From the NCBI RefSeq assembly GCF_026236535.1, contig NZ_JAHTMW010000014.1, forward strand, positions 124,001 to 188,000: a stretch of 64,000 nt of DNA, written 5' to 3'. This document shows, one piece after another, positions 47,467 through 55,215 of this stretch. This DNA is from Streptomyces sp. SKN60 (GTDB taxonomy: Bacteria; Actinomycetota; Actinomycetes; Streptomycetales; Streptomycetaceae). Position numbers and translations under genes: made by a program. Every line of letters begins with the position of its first letter. Positions within the stretch are counted from its first letter, which is position 1. The notes beneath the pieces are model-generated. The model worked only from the letters and a program-made list of their open reading frames with translations, made no database searches and was not told where the DNA came from.

Positions 47467-49050
47467 ATGCCGATCTCCGCCGCCCAGCGCACCGCCCGGC
47501 GCGCCGCCCTGCTGACCGCGACCGCCCTGCTCACCGCGACCACCGGGTGCTCCGACGACGGAGGGCAGGCGGCCCCCGAGACCAGCGGCCCCACCGGGCT
47601 CGACGCACTCGCGGCACAGAAGCTCGAATGGTCGGAGTGCCTGCCGCCGTCCCCGGCCGAGGGCGGCGGCCCGGCCCCCACGCCGCTGCCCGGCGGCACA
47701 CCGTGGGAGTGCGCCTTCATGACGGCGCCGCTGGACTACGCGAAGCCCGACGGCGAGACCGTCGACCTGGCCCTGATCCGCGCCAGGGCCGCCGCCCCGG
47801 ACCGGCGGATCGGCTCCCTCGTCTTCAACTTCGGCGGCCCCGGCGGCTCCGGCGTCACCGGCCTGCCCGGCTTCGCCGCCGACTTCGAGACCCTGCGCTC
47901 CCGCTACGACCTGGTCTCCTTCGACCCGCGCGGGGTCGGCCGCAGCGCGCCCGTCGAGTGCGCCACGGACAAGGAACTCGACGCCTATTACGCGCTCGAC
48001 TTCACCCCCGACGACGCCGCCGAGGAGAAGACCCTCTCCGAGGCGCAGAAGGCCTACGCGAGCGGCTGCGAGAAGGACGCCGGCAACCGGCTCCCCTACG
48101 TCGGCACCGAGAACGCGGCCCGTGACATGGATCTGATGCGCCGGGTCCTCGGCGACGAGAAACTGCACTACTTCGGCATCTCCTACGGCACCGAACTCGG
48201 CGGCGTCTACGCCCACTTGTTTCCCGCGAACGTCGGCCGGGCGGTCTTCGACGCGGTCGTCGACCCCACGGCCGGCGTGGAGGCCGGCGCCCTCGGGCAG
48301 ACGAAGGGCTTCCAGCTCGCCCTGGACAACTTCGCGCAGGACTGCGTGGACCGCGGCGACGACTGCCGGCTGCCGGGCAGCAGCGTCGCCGAGATCGAGG
48401 AGTTCATCACCGGGCTCCTCGCGGAGCTCGACGCCAAGCCCATCGCGGGCATCGGCGACCGCAAGCTCACCCAGACCCAGGCCACCAACGGCATCGCGCA
48501 GGCCCTGTACTCCAAGGAGTTCTGGCCCTATCTCGAACAGGGCCTCGACGAGGCCGACGGCGGCAACGGCGCCCTGCTGCTCGCCCTGTCCGACTCCATG
48601 AACGGGCGGAACCAGAGCGGCAGTTACAGCAACATCCAGGCCGCCAACGCCGCCATCAACTGCGTGGACTTCAAGGAGCGGTTCACCCTCGGCCAGGCCA
48701 AGGAACGCCTCCCCGAGTTCCAGAAGGCCTCCGCCGTCTTCGGCGACTTCATGGGCTGGGCGCTGTCCAGCTGCGGCCAGTGGCCGGTGCCCGGCACCTG
48801 GGAGCACCCGAACGTCTCCGCGCCGGGCTCCGCGCCGATCCTGGTCATCGGCAACACCGGCGACCCCGCCACCCCGTACGAGGGCGCCCGCGCCATGGTG
48901 AACGCGCTCGGCAAGGGCGTCGGCGCGGAGCTCACCTACAAGGGCCAGGGCCACGGGGCCTACAGCAGCGGCGACAAGTGCGTGAAGTCCGCGACCGACG
49001 CGTATCTGCTGAACGGCAAGGTGCCGGCCTCCGGGACCGTCTGCCCGTGA
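47467..49050 (+). CDS. TAP-type lipoprotein tripeptidyl aminopeptidase
   Basis: A 527-residue alpha/beta hydrolase of the tripeptidyl aminopeptidase (SlpD/SlpE) family. The N-terminus is a lipoprotein signal with lipobox LTATTGC (Cys28 the lipid-attached residue). The oxyanion region is NFGGPGGSGV, the nucleophile Ser is in GISYGTELGG, Asp lies in NTGDPATPYEGA and His in GQGHGAYSS. It should release N-terminal tripeptides at the outer face of the membrane. The neighbouring 49113 gene is a tandem paralogue in the same direction, 62 bases away. Confidence 0.88.
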   Translation: MPISAAQRTARRAALLTATALLTATTGCSDDGGQAAPETSGPTGLDALAAQKLEWSECLPPSPAEGGGPAPTPLPGGTPWECAFMTAPLDYAKPDGETVDLALIRARAAAPDRRIGSLVFNFGGPGGSGVTGLPGFAADFETLRSRYDLVSFDPRGVGRSAPVECATDKELDAYYALDFTPDDAAEEKTLSEAQKAYASGCEKDAGNRLPYVGTENAARDMDLMRRVLGDEKLHYFGISYGTELGGVYAHLFPANVGRAVFDAVVDPTAGVEAGALGQTKGFQLALDNFAQDCVDRGDDCRLPGSSVAEIEEFITGLLAELDAKPIAGIGDRKLTQTQATNGIAQALYSKEFWPYLEQGLDEADGGNGALLLALSDSMNGRNQSGSYSNIQAANAAINCVDFKERFTLGQAKERLPEFQKASAVFGDFMGWALSSCGQWPVPGTWEHPNVSAPGSAPILVIGNTGDPATPYEGARAMVNALGKGVGAELTYKGQGHGAYSSGDKCVKSATDAYLLNGKVPASGTVCP

Positions 49051-49112
49051 CCGTCCGCCCGTAGCCGCCCCCCTAGGATGGCGGTCCGGCTCGGATCAGG
49101 GGGTGGCGCTCG

Positions 49113-50678
49113 GTGCGCTCGTCGTTCATACGTACGGGGGCCGTCGTCGCCCTCTCCGCAGTGCTCGCCACGGGATGTACGGCCACGGGCGGGACCGGCC
49201 CCGCCGGCACCCCGAGCTCCGCCCCGGCGGCCGGCGACGCCAAGCCCTCCGCGTCCAGCACCAACCCCGGCGGGCCCGCGCTGCCCGCCGCGCTCACCGG
49301 CCAGCGCCCCGACTGGCGCCGCTGCACCGCCCCCGAGGGCGGCGAGGCCCCCGGCTCCGCCTGGCGCTGCGCCACGGTGAAGGTGCCCCTCGACTACGCG
49401 AAGCCGGACGGGCCGACGATCCCGATCGCGCTGATCCGCAAGGAGGCCGGCGCCAAGGACGCCCGGATCGGCTCGCTGCTCTTCAACTTCGGCGGGCCCG
49501 GCGGCTCGGGCGTCGACATCCTGCCGCGCGGCGCCGCCGAGTACACGGCCCTCGGCAGCCGCTACGACCTGGTCTCCTTCGACCCGCGCGGCGTGCAGCG
49601 CAGCTCGGGCGTGGTGTGCCGGGACGACAAGGAGCAGGCGAAGGCCGAGCGGACGGTCGACTACACGCCCGAGACGGCGGCCGAGGAGAAGGCCTTCCGC
49701 GCCGACGCCGTCGCCTTCGGCCAGGGCTGCGCGCGCCGCTCCGGCCTCGTCCTGCCGTACACCACGACCAGCAACACGGCCCGCGACATGGACCTGATCC
49801 GCCAGGTCCTCGGCGACCCGAAGCTGAACTACTTCGGCATCTCGTACGGAACCCAGCTCGGCGCCGCCTACGCCCATCTGTTCCCCAGGAACGTGGGCCG
49901 GATGGTGCTCGACGCGGTGGTCGACCCGACCGCCGACTCCGTCGGCCACGCCCGCAACCAGACCATCGGCTTCCAGCGGGCCCTCGACAACTATCTGACC
50001 TCCACCGGCCAGGACCCGAAGGACGGCACCCGGCGGATCGTCCGGCTCCTGGAGAAGCTCGACAAGAAGCCCCTCGCGGTCGGCGACCGCGAGCTCAACG
50101 ACTCCCTCGCCCTCACCGGCGTGGTCATGCCGCTGTACGCCCAGCAGAACTGGCCGCTGCTGACCTCGGCGCTCACCAAGGCGGAGAACGGCTCCGGCGC
50201 CGAACTCCTCTCCCTCGCCGACTGGTACAACGACCGGGACGCCGCCGGCCACTACTCGACGCAGTCCCACGCGCAGCGGGCGATCTCCTGCGCCGACTCC
50301 TCCGAGCGGCCCACCCTCGACGAGGCGCGGACGCTGATCCCCGAGTTCCGCCGCCTCTCCCCCGTCTTCGGCCCCTTCCTCGCCTGGGACACGGCCGGCT
50401 GGTGCGCCGACTGGCCGGTCGAGGGCGAGGCCACGACCACCGCGGCGAGCGCCCCGGGCGCCGCCCCGATCCTGGTCGTCGGCACGACGGGCGACCCGGC
50501 CACCCCGTACGAGGGCGCGGAGCGGATGGCGAAGGCGCTGGGCCCGGGCGTGGGCGTGCTCGTCACCAACAAGGGCGAGGGCCACGGCGCGTACGGCTCG
50601 GCGGCCTGCGCGACGAAGACGATCGACGCGTATCTGCTGCGGGCCGAGGTCCCCGCGTACGGCAAGACCTGTCAGTAG
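49113..50678 (+). CDS. TAP-type lipoprotein tripeptidyl aminopeptidase, second copy
   Basis: A 521-residue paralogue of the preceding gene. It has the same layout: lipobox VLATGC (Cys22), oxyanion NFGGPGGSGVD, nucleophile GISYGTQLGA, acid and base in TTGDPATPYEGA and GEGHGAYGS. The start is GTG, with GGGGG some 11 bases upstream. A gene duplication is evident because the order and spacing of all motifs agree, yet the two differ outside the catalytic core. Terminator at 50696-50732. Confidence 0.87.
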   Translation: MRSSFIRTGAVVALSAVLATGCTATGGTGPAGTPSSAPAAGDAKPSASSTNPGGPALPAALTGQRPDWRRCTAPEGGEAPGSAWRCATVKVPLDYAKPDGPTIPIALIRKEAGAKDARIGSLLFNFGGPGGSGVDILPRGAAEYTALGSRYDLVSFDPRGVQRSSGVVCRDDKEQAKAERTVDYTPETAAEEKAFRADAVAFGQGCARRSGLVLPYTTTSNTARDMDLIRQVLGDPKLNYFGISYGTQLGAAYAHLFPRNVGRMVLDAVVDPTADSVGHARNQTIGFQRALDNYLTSTGQDPKDGTRRIVRLLEKLDKKPLAVGDRELNDSLALTGVVMPLYAQQNWPLLTSALTKAENGSGAELLSLADWYNDRDAAGHYSTQSHAQRAISCADSSERPTLDEARTLIPEFRRLSPVFGPFLAWDTAGWCADWPVEGEATTTAASAPGAAPILVVGTTGDPATPYEGAERMAKALGPGVGVLVTNKGEGHGAYGSAACATKTIDAYLLRAEVPAYGKTCQ

Positions 50679-50695
50679 CGGACACGCACCCGCAC

Positions 50696-50732
50696 GAGGG
50701 CCCCCGGACCTGAGCCAAGTCCGGGGGCCCTC
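50696..50732. terminator. Bidirectional terminator between TAP and moeZ genes
   Basis: A 14-base perfect stem GAGGGCCCCCGGAC and its complement with a 9-base loop, between converging stop codons. Confidence 0.8.
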
Positions 50733-50764
50733 ACGCATGCCTACGCCTACGGCTGTGCCTGCGC

Positions 50765-51943
50765 CTAGTAGATCGGCTTCTCCGGCTCGATCTGGTTGAC
50801 CCAGCCGATGACGCCGCCGCCGACGTGCACCGCGTCCGCGAAGCCCGCGGACTTGAGCACGGCGAGGACTTCCGCACTGCGGACACCCGTCTTGCAATGC
50901 AGGACGATCTTCTTGTCCTGCGGCAGGTCCTGGAGGGCGTTGCCCATCAGGAACTCGTTCTTCGGGATCAGCCGGGCGCCCGGGATCGAGACGATCTCGT
51001 ACTCGTTCGGCTCGCGGACGTCGATGATGTCGATGTTCTCGCCGTCGTCGATCCACTCCTTGAGCTGCTTCGGAGTGATCGTGGAGCCGAGCGCCGCCTC
51101 CTGGGCCTCCTCGGACACGACGCCGCAGAAGGCCTCGTAGTCGATGAGCTCGGTGACGGTCGGGTTCTCGCCGCAGACCGCGCAGTTGGGGTCCTTGCGG
51201 ACCTTGACCTGGCGGTACTGCATCTCCAGGGCGTCGTAGATCATCAGCCGGCCGACCAGCGGCTCGCCGATGCCCGCGAGGAGCTTGATGGCCTCGTTGA
51301 CCTGGATGGAGCCGATGGACGCGCACAGCACGCCCAGGACGCCGCCCTCGGCGCAGGACGGGACCATGCCCGGCGGCGGGGGCTCCGGGTAGAGGCAGCG
51401 GTAGCAGGGGCCGTGCTCGGACCAGAAGACCGAGGCCTGGCCGTCGAAGCGGTAGATCGAGCCCCACACGTACGGCTTGTTGAGCAGCACGCACGCGTCG
51501 TTGACCAGGTAGCGGGTCGCGAAGTTGTCCGTGCCGTCGACGATCAGGTCGTACTGGCTGAAGATCTCCATCACGTTCTCGGCCTCAAGCCGCTCTTCGT
51601 GAAGGACCACGTTCACGTACGGGTTGATGCCGAGCACGCTGTCGCGCGCCGACTCCGCCTTGGAGCGGCCGATGTCGGCCTGGCTGTGGATGATCTGGCG
51701 CTGCAGGTTCGACTCGTCGACCTCGTCGAACTCCACGATGCCGAGGGTGCCGACACCGGCCGCGGCCAGGTACATCAGCGCCGGGGAGCCGAGACCGCCG
51801 GCGCCCACGGCGAGCACCTTGGCGTTCTTCAGCCGCTTCTGTCCGTCCATCCCGACATCCGGGATGATCAGGTGACGGGAGTACCTGCGGACCTCGTCTA
51901 CGGTGAGCTCGGCAGCCGGCTCGACCAGGGGTGGCAGCGACAC
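50765..51943 (-). CDS. moeZ: Adenylyltransferase/sulfurtransferase MoeZ
   Basis: A 392-residue fusion of an E1-like (MoeB/ThiF) domain and a C-terminal rhodanese domain. The ATP-binding GAGGLGSP is near residue 49, with SNLQRQ and the zinc Cys pairs CYRC and CAVC. The rhodanese active Cys is C350 in HCKTGVRS. MoeZ adenylates and sulfurates ubiquitin-like sulfur carriers for molybdopterin, thiamine and cysteine or thio-metabolite pathways in actinobacteria. GTG 51943 has GAGG 5 bases upstream. A SigR-type promoter lies at 52000-52025. The mycobacterial position (Rv3206c) is the same. Confidence 0.93.
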   Translation of the reverse strand: MSLPPLVEPAAELTVDEVRRYSRHLIIPDVGMDGQKRLKNAKVLAVGAGGLGSPALMYLAAAGVGTLGIVEFDEVDESNLQRQIIHSQADIGRSKAESARDSVLGINPYVNVVLHEERLEAENVMEIFSQYDLIVDGTDNFATRYLVNDACVLLNKPYVWGSIYRFDGQASVFWSEHGPCYRCLYPEPPPPGMVPSCAEGGVLGVLCASIGSIQVNEAIKLLAGIGEPLVGRLMIYDALEMQYRQVKVRKDPNCAVCGENPTVTELIDYEAFCGVVSEEAQEAALGSTITPKQLKEWIDDGENIDIIDVREPNEYEIVSIPGARLIPKNEFLMGNALQDLPQDKKIVLHCKTGVRSAEVLAVLKSAGFADAVHVGGGVIGWVNQIEPEKPIY

Positions 51944-51999
51944 GGAGACCTCATCAATACAGCTGTTCGGGATGTCAGTACGACGCTTGTTCTCCGCAC

Positions 52000-52025
52000 A
52001 ACACTGCCACGCCCCTTCTCATTCC
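52000..52025 (-). promoter_or_regulatory. SigR-type promoter upstream of moeZ
   Basis: On the minus strand GGAAT (52021-52025), exactly 18 bases, then GTT (52000-52002). This is the SigR recognition pattern. The -35 half overlaps the stop codon of the spherulin-4 gene. Thiol stress control of a sulfur-transfer enzyme makes functional sense, and MoeZ-type genes are among described SigR targets as far as I recall. Confidence 0.7.
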
Positions 52026-52774
52026 GAGACACCCCGTCCGATACGCGAGACAATTTCGTCCCAGTAGCCGGGCAGCGAGTGGAATGCACCGGTTTGTCCC
52101 GGCCCACCCGGGCGGTCGGTCATGAAGACCGTCCCGGCCCCCTGCCAGCGGGCGATCCGCAGCGCTTCGTCCAGATGTGTCCTGGGCACTCCGTGGACGA
52201 GATGGACGAACTTCCCCGCCGGATGGTCGGCAGTCCACTCCGCCACCTGCGACCAGCGGTAGTCGGTCCAGGCGCCGGAGAAGGTGACCAGCTGGTCGGC
52301 GACCTCGGCGTAGCCCGGGTACGGATGGGTGCCGTGCCCCAGGACGAGGTGCGCCTCCCCGTCCCGCAGCGCCTCCAGGGTCGCCGAGAGCCGCCGCACG
52401 CCGGTCAGGTCGGCCCGGTCGGCGGGCGCCCGGTCCAGATAGAAGCCGTCCGCCTTGTACCAGTCGAGGAACCGCTGCGCGTCGGCGACCAGCTCGTCGT
52501 AGGGACGTGACCCCTCACACAGGTCGAGGTGTCCGAGCACCCGGACCCCGGCGTTGCGCAGCTTGCCGGCCGCTTCCAGGCAGTGCGGGTCGGGCCGTGC
52601 GCCCGGCCCGTCGGCGACGTTGAGCACGGCCCAGTGCACGGGGGCGCCGGGGCGGGTGAGCTCGGCCCACTCGACGGGGGCGAGGAGGGGGTGGGCGTAG
52701 CCGGGGACGCCCACTCCCATCCCGGTGACCGCGCCCGTCTCCGTCCCGGTGCCGGTGGCGGTCAGATGCGACAT
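52019..52774 (-). CDS. Spherulation-specific family 4 protein (glycosidase-like)
   Basis: A 251-residue protein of the spherulin-4 family, distantly related to family 114-type glycoside hydrolases. Motifs: VPGYAHPLLAPVEWAEL near the start, WAVLNVADGPG, GHLDLCEGSRPYDELVAD, and GFYLDRAPAD carrying a probable catalytic Asp. A signal peptide is not visible, although the first 20 residues are Gly/Thr-rich. Its start overlaps the upstream epimerase by 13 bases, so the two are coupled. A role in hydrolysing or modifying a galactosamine-type polymer would fit the neighbouring glycosyltransferase, but is inference. Confidence 0.8.
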   Translation of the reverse strand: MSHLTATGTGTETGAVTGMGVGVPGYAHPLLAPVEWAELTRPGAPVHWAVLNVADGPGARPDPHCLEAAGKLRNAGVRVLGHLDLCEGSRPYDELVADAQRFLDWYKADGFYLDRAPADRADLTGVRRLSATLEALRDGEAHLVLGHGTHPYPGYAEVADQLVTFSGAWTDYRWSQVAEWTADHPAGKFVHLVHGVPRTHLDEALRIARWQGAGTVFMTDRPGGPGQTGAFHSLPGYWDEIVSRIGRGVSE

Positions 52775-53724
52775 GCCGCCTCCATCCAGATGTCGGCGAG
52801 CGACTCCTCCAGATTGATCCGGGGGCGCCAGCCGAGCCGGTCCCGTGCGGTGCGCACGTCGGCCTGCTGCCAGGGGCCGCAGCCGTCGGGGTACGGGTAG
52901 GGGGCGGCGGCCAGCTGCTCGGCGATGGTCGCCTCGGTGCGCGGGGCGCCGATCACCGGGCGCTGCGGCGGGCCGTCGACCTCGTGCAGCTGGCCCGCGT
53001 AGCCGGCGACCCGGGCGAGCACGGCGGCGGCGTCGCGGAGCTTGACCGCGCGGCCGGTGCCGATGTTGACCACGCCCTGGGCGGCGGACAGGGAGGCGGC
53101 GTGCACGGCCCGGGCGACGTCCCGGACGTCCACGAAGTCGCGCTGGACGCCGAGTCCGCTGAGCTTCAGCTCGCCGTCCCCGGCCTGGATGGCCCGGCGC
53201 ATCGCCTCGGCGAGCCGCCCGAGCGGGGAGCCGGCCGGGGTGCCGGGGCCGACCGGCGAGAAGACCCGCAGCACGACCGCGTCGAGGCCGGAGCCGAGGA
53301 CGAGTTCGGTGGCGGCCAGCTTGGACACGCCGTACGGTCCGCCGGGCCGTGGCACCGCGTCCTCGGCGGTCGACGAGCCGGGCTGGCTGGGCCCGTACTC
53401 GGAGGCGCAGCCGACCTGGACGAGCCGGGCGCCGCAGCCGCTGCGCCGCAGGGCCTCGCAGACGGTGGCGACGGCGACGGTGTTGTGCCGGGTCAGGTCG
53501 CGGGCGCCGCCGCGGGTGGCGCCCGCGCAGTTGACGACGACTCCGGGATGGACGGCGTCGAGGAACCGGGTGAGCGCGCCGGGGCTGCCGGTCGCGAGGT
53601 CGAACCGTACGTCGGCGTCGTCGCCGCGCCCGAGGGCGGTGAGGTGCACCGCCGGGTCGGCGAGCAGCCGGTCGGCGACGAACCGTCCGATGAATCCGTT
53701 GGCTCCGAGCAGCAGCACCCTCAT
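52762..53724 (-). CDS. NAD-dependent sugar epimerase/dehydratase
   Basis: A 320-residue extended SDR enzyme. GANGFIGR (8-15) is the NAD-binding motif, QVGCASEYGPS holds the Ser/Tyr region and GGPYGVSKLAATE the catalytic YxxxK. RDFVDVRDVARA is typical of nucleotide-sugar epimerases such as UDP-glucose or UDP-GlcNAc 4-epimerase. The gene lies downstream of the glycosyltransferase and membrane protein genes. A 17-codon leader ORF with a strong ribosome site ends in an ATGA overlap with its start. Confidence 0.85.
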   Translation of the reverse strand: MRVLLLGANGFIGRFVADRLLADPAVHLTALGRGDDADVRFDLATGSPGALTRFLDAVHPGVVVNCAGATRGGARDLTRHNTVAVATVCEALRRSGCGARLVQVGCASEYGPSQPGSSTAEDAVPRPGGPYGVSKLAATELVLGSGLDAVVLRVFSPVGPGTPAGSPLGRLAEAMRRAIQAGDGELKLSGLGVQRDFVDVRDVARAVHAASLSAAQGVVNIGTGRAVKLRDAAAVLARVAGYAGQLHEVDGPPQRPVIGAPRTEATIAEQLAAAPYPYPDGCGPWQQADVRTARDRLGWRPRINLEESLADIWMEAACRI

Positions 53725-53774
53725 CGTGCGGCCCCTACGTGCCGACCGGCCGTGGTGCGGGATCCGGGTGTCAT
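53721..53774 (-). CDS. Candidate 17-residue leader ORF coupled to the epimerase
   Basis: MTPGSRTTAGRHVGAAR, starting at ATG 53772-53774 after AAGGAGAAGAAGGA and ending in TGA that overlaps the epimerase ATG (ATGA). The ribosome site here is better than that of the epimerase itself (AGGGG, distant). It may deliver ribosomes to the epimerase start by translational coupling. It could also be noise; no peptide homology is claimed. Confidence 0.4.
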   Translation of the reverse strand: MTPGSRTTAGRHVGAAR

Positions 53775-53815
53775 GTGTCCTTCTTCTCCTTGGGAGGTCT
53801 CACGTGGGTGACGCG

Positions 53816-53837
53816 CCCGCGGCGTCGGCTCCGCGGG
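53816..53837 (-). other. Hairpin between membrane protein and epimerase genes
   Basis: CCCGCGG and CCGCGGG arms with an 8-base loop in the 158-base gap between the two genes. There is no T-run, so it is unlikely to be a full terminator; it could shape expression within the cluster. Confidence 0.35.
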
Positions 53838-53882
53838 TGCGCGATCGGGTGTGGGGGTGGGGTGGGGGCGGCAGGCCTGCGC

Positions 53883-55202
53883 CTACGCGTGGGCAGAGGC
53901 GCGGGAGAGGGCCTCGGTGGCGTGGGTGAGCAGGGCGAGGGCGGCGCAGCCGCAGACCAGGGCGGGCAGGGCGGCGGGGCCGCCGAGCGTGACGAGCGCG
54001 CGGACCGGGGCGCCGAGCACGTCGAGGCCGGGGAGGCGGGCGGCGAGGACGCTCGCGAGGGCGAGGAGCTCGGCGGCGCAGGCGGCCCCGAGGGCGCGGG
54101 CGGCGGTCTCGGCGAAGCCGTGGACGGCGAGCAGCCGGGCGATCAGGAGGAGCGCGCCGAGCGCGAGGGCGCCGGGGTGGAAGCCGGTGAGGGCGAGCAG
54201 TCCGGCGAGCAGGGCGAGGTGGAGGGCGACGGTGCCGAGGAGCAGCGGGCGGGCGCCGGCCGCGAAGTCGGCGAGGCCGCGGCTGGCGGCGAGCCGGTGG
54301 CGGGCCCGTACGGCGAAGAGGTGGGCGCACCAGGCGGCGGGGGCGACGGACAGGGCGAGGGCGAGCAGGGGCGCGGTGTCGAGCGCCCAGTCGGCGGCGG
54401 CGACCGGGCCGTCGAGCGCGGTGACGACGACCGGCCCGGTGTCGGGTCCGCCGCGCAGCACCTGGTCGAGGAGTCCGTCGCCGGCCGCCGCGTGGGCGAG
54501 CAGGCCCAGGGTCCACAGGGGGGCGGCGGTCGGGGTGCCGGCGGTGACGCGGAGCGGGCCGCGGCGCACGGCGACGACGAGTCCGGCGAACAGTCCGACG
54601 ACGCCGATCGCTCCCGCGGCGACCCGGAGCCCGCCGGTGCCGAGGGCCAGTCCGAGGGTGGCGAGGGCGGCGACGGCGCCGGGCGCGCAGACGGTGAGCG
54701 CCCAGCTCGCGGGGCCGGGCCGGTCCGCCCGGTCGGCCGGGGTACGGGACACGGTGGCCTCCCCGCGCGGGACGCGGGCGTACAGCTCCTCGGCGAGCGA
54801 GAACACGTCGCGGTGCCGGAAGCGGGCGGCGGTGCGGTCGGTGACGCCGTGCGCCTCCAGACCGGCGGCGATCTCCAGCGGGTCCACGGCCCGTTCGCAC
54901 AGCTCGCGGTGGCGGTGCATCAGGGCCTTGACGGGGTCGGCGGGGCCGCGCCGGGGCCGCGCGGAGGCGCCCTGGACCGCGGTCGGCACCGCGGTCTGCT
55001 GAATCGCTTCGGCAGGGGCGGCGGGGGCGGGTTTCGGCTCGACGGCGGGGGCCGGGACGGGCGGTACGGCAGGGGCCGCCGCGAGGTCGAGGCCGCCGGG
55101 CGGCAGCAGCGCGGGCGGTGCCGTGAGCGCGGGCGCGCTGAGCAGCGCCTCGGAGCGGGAGTCCCAGGGGCCGGGGCTGGTGGGTGCGGCGGGGCCGCGC
55201 AT
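53883..55202 (-). CDS. Polytopic membrane protein with cytoplasmic N-terminus
   Basis: A 439-residue protein, no family recognised. The N-terminal 150 residues are Pro/Ala-rich and soluble, with MHRHRELCERAVDPLEIAAGLEAHGVTDRTAARFRHRDVFSLAEELYARV suggesting a helical regulatory segment. About eight to ten membrane helices follow. The start at 55202 has GGAGG with a 7-base gap, an excellent site. It lies 13 bases downstream of the glycosyltransferase stop, so the two should be one operon; the position suggests a polymer-export or assembly partner. Confidence 0.78.
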   Translation of the reverse strand: MRGPAAPTSPGPWDSRSEALLSAPALTAPPALLPPGGLDLAAAPAVPPVPAPAVEPKPAPAAPAEAIQQTAVPTAVQGASARPRRGPADPVKALMHRHRELCERAVDPLEIAAGLEAHGVTDRTAARFRHRDVFSLAEELYARVPRGEATVSRTPADRADRPGPASWALTVCAPGAVAALATLGLALGTGGLRVAAGAIGVVGLFAGLVVAVRRGPLRVTAGTPTAAPLWTLGLLAHAAAGDGLLDQVLRGGPDTGPVVVTALDGPVAAADWALDTAPLLALALSVAPAAWCAHLFAVRARHRLAASRGLADFAAGARPLLLGTVALHLALLAGLLALTGFHPGALALGALLLIARLLAVHGFAETAARALGAACAAELLALASVLAARLPGLDVLGAPVRALVTLGGPAALPALVCGCAALALLTHATEALSRASAHA

Positions 55203-55215
55203 GGATGTGCCTCCT

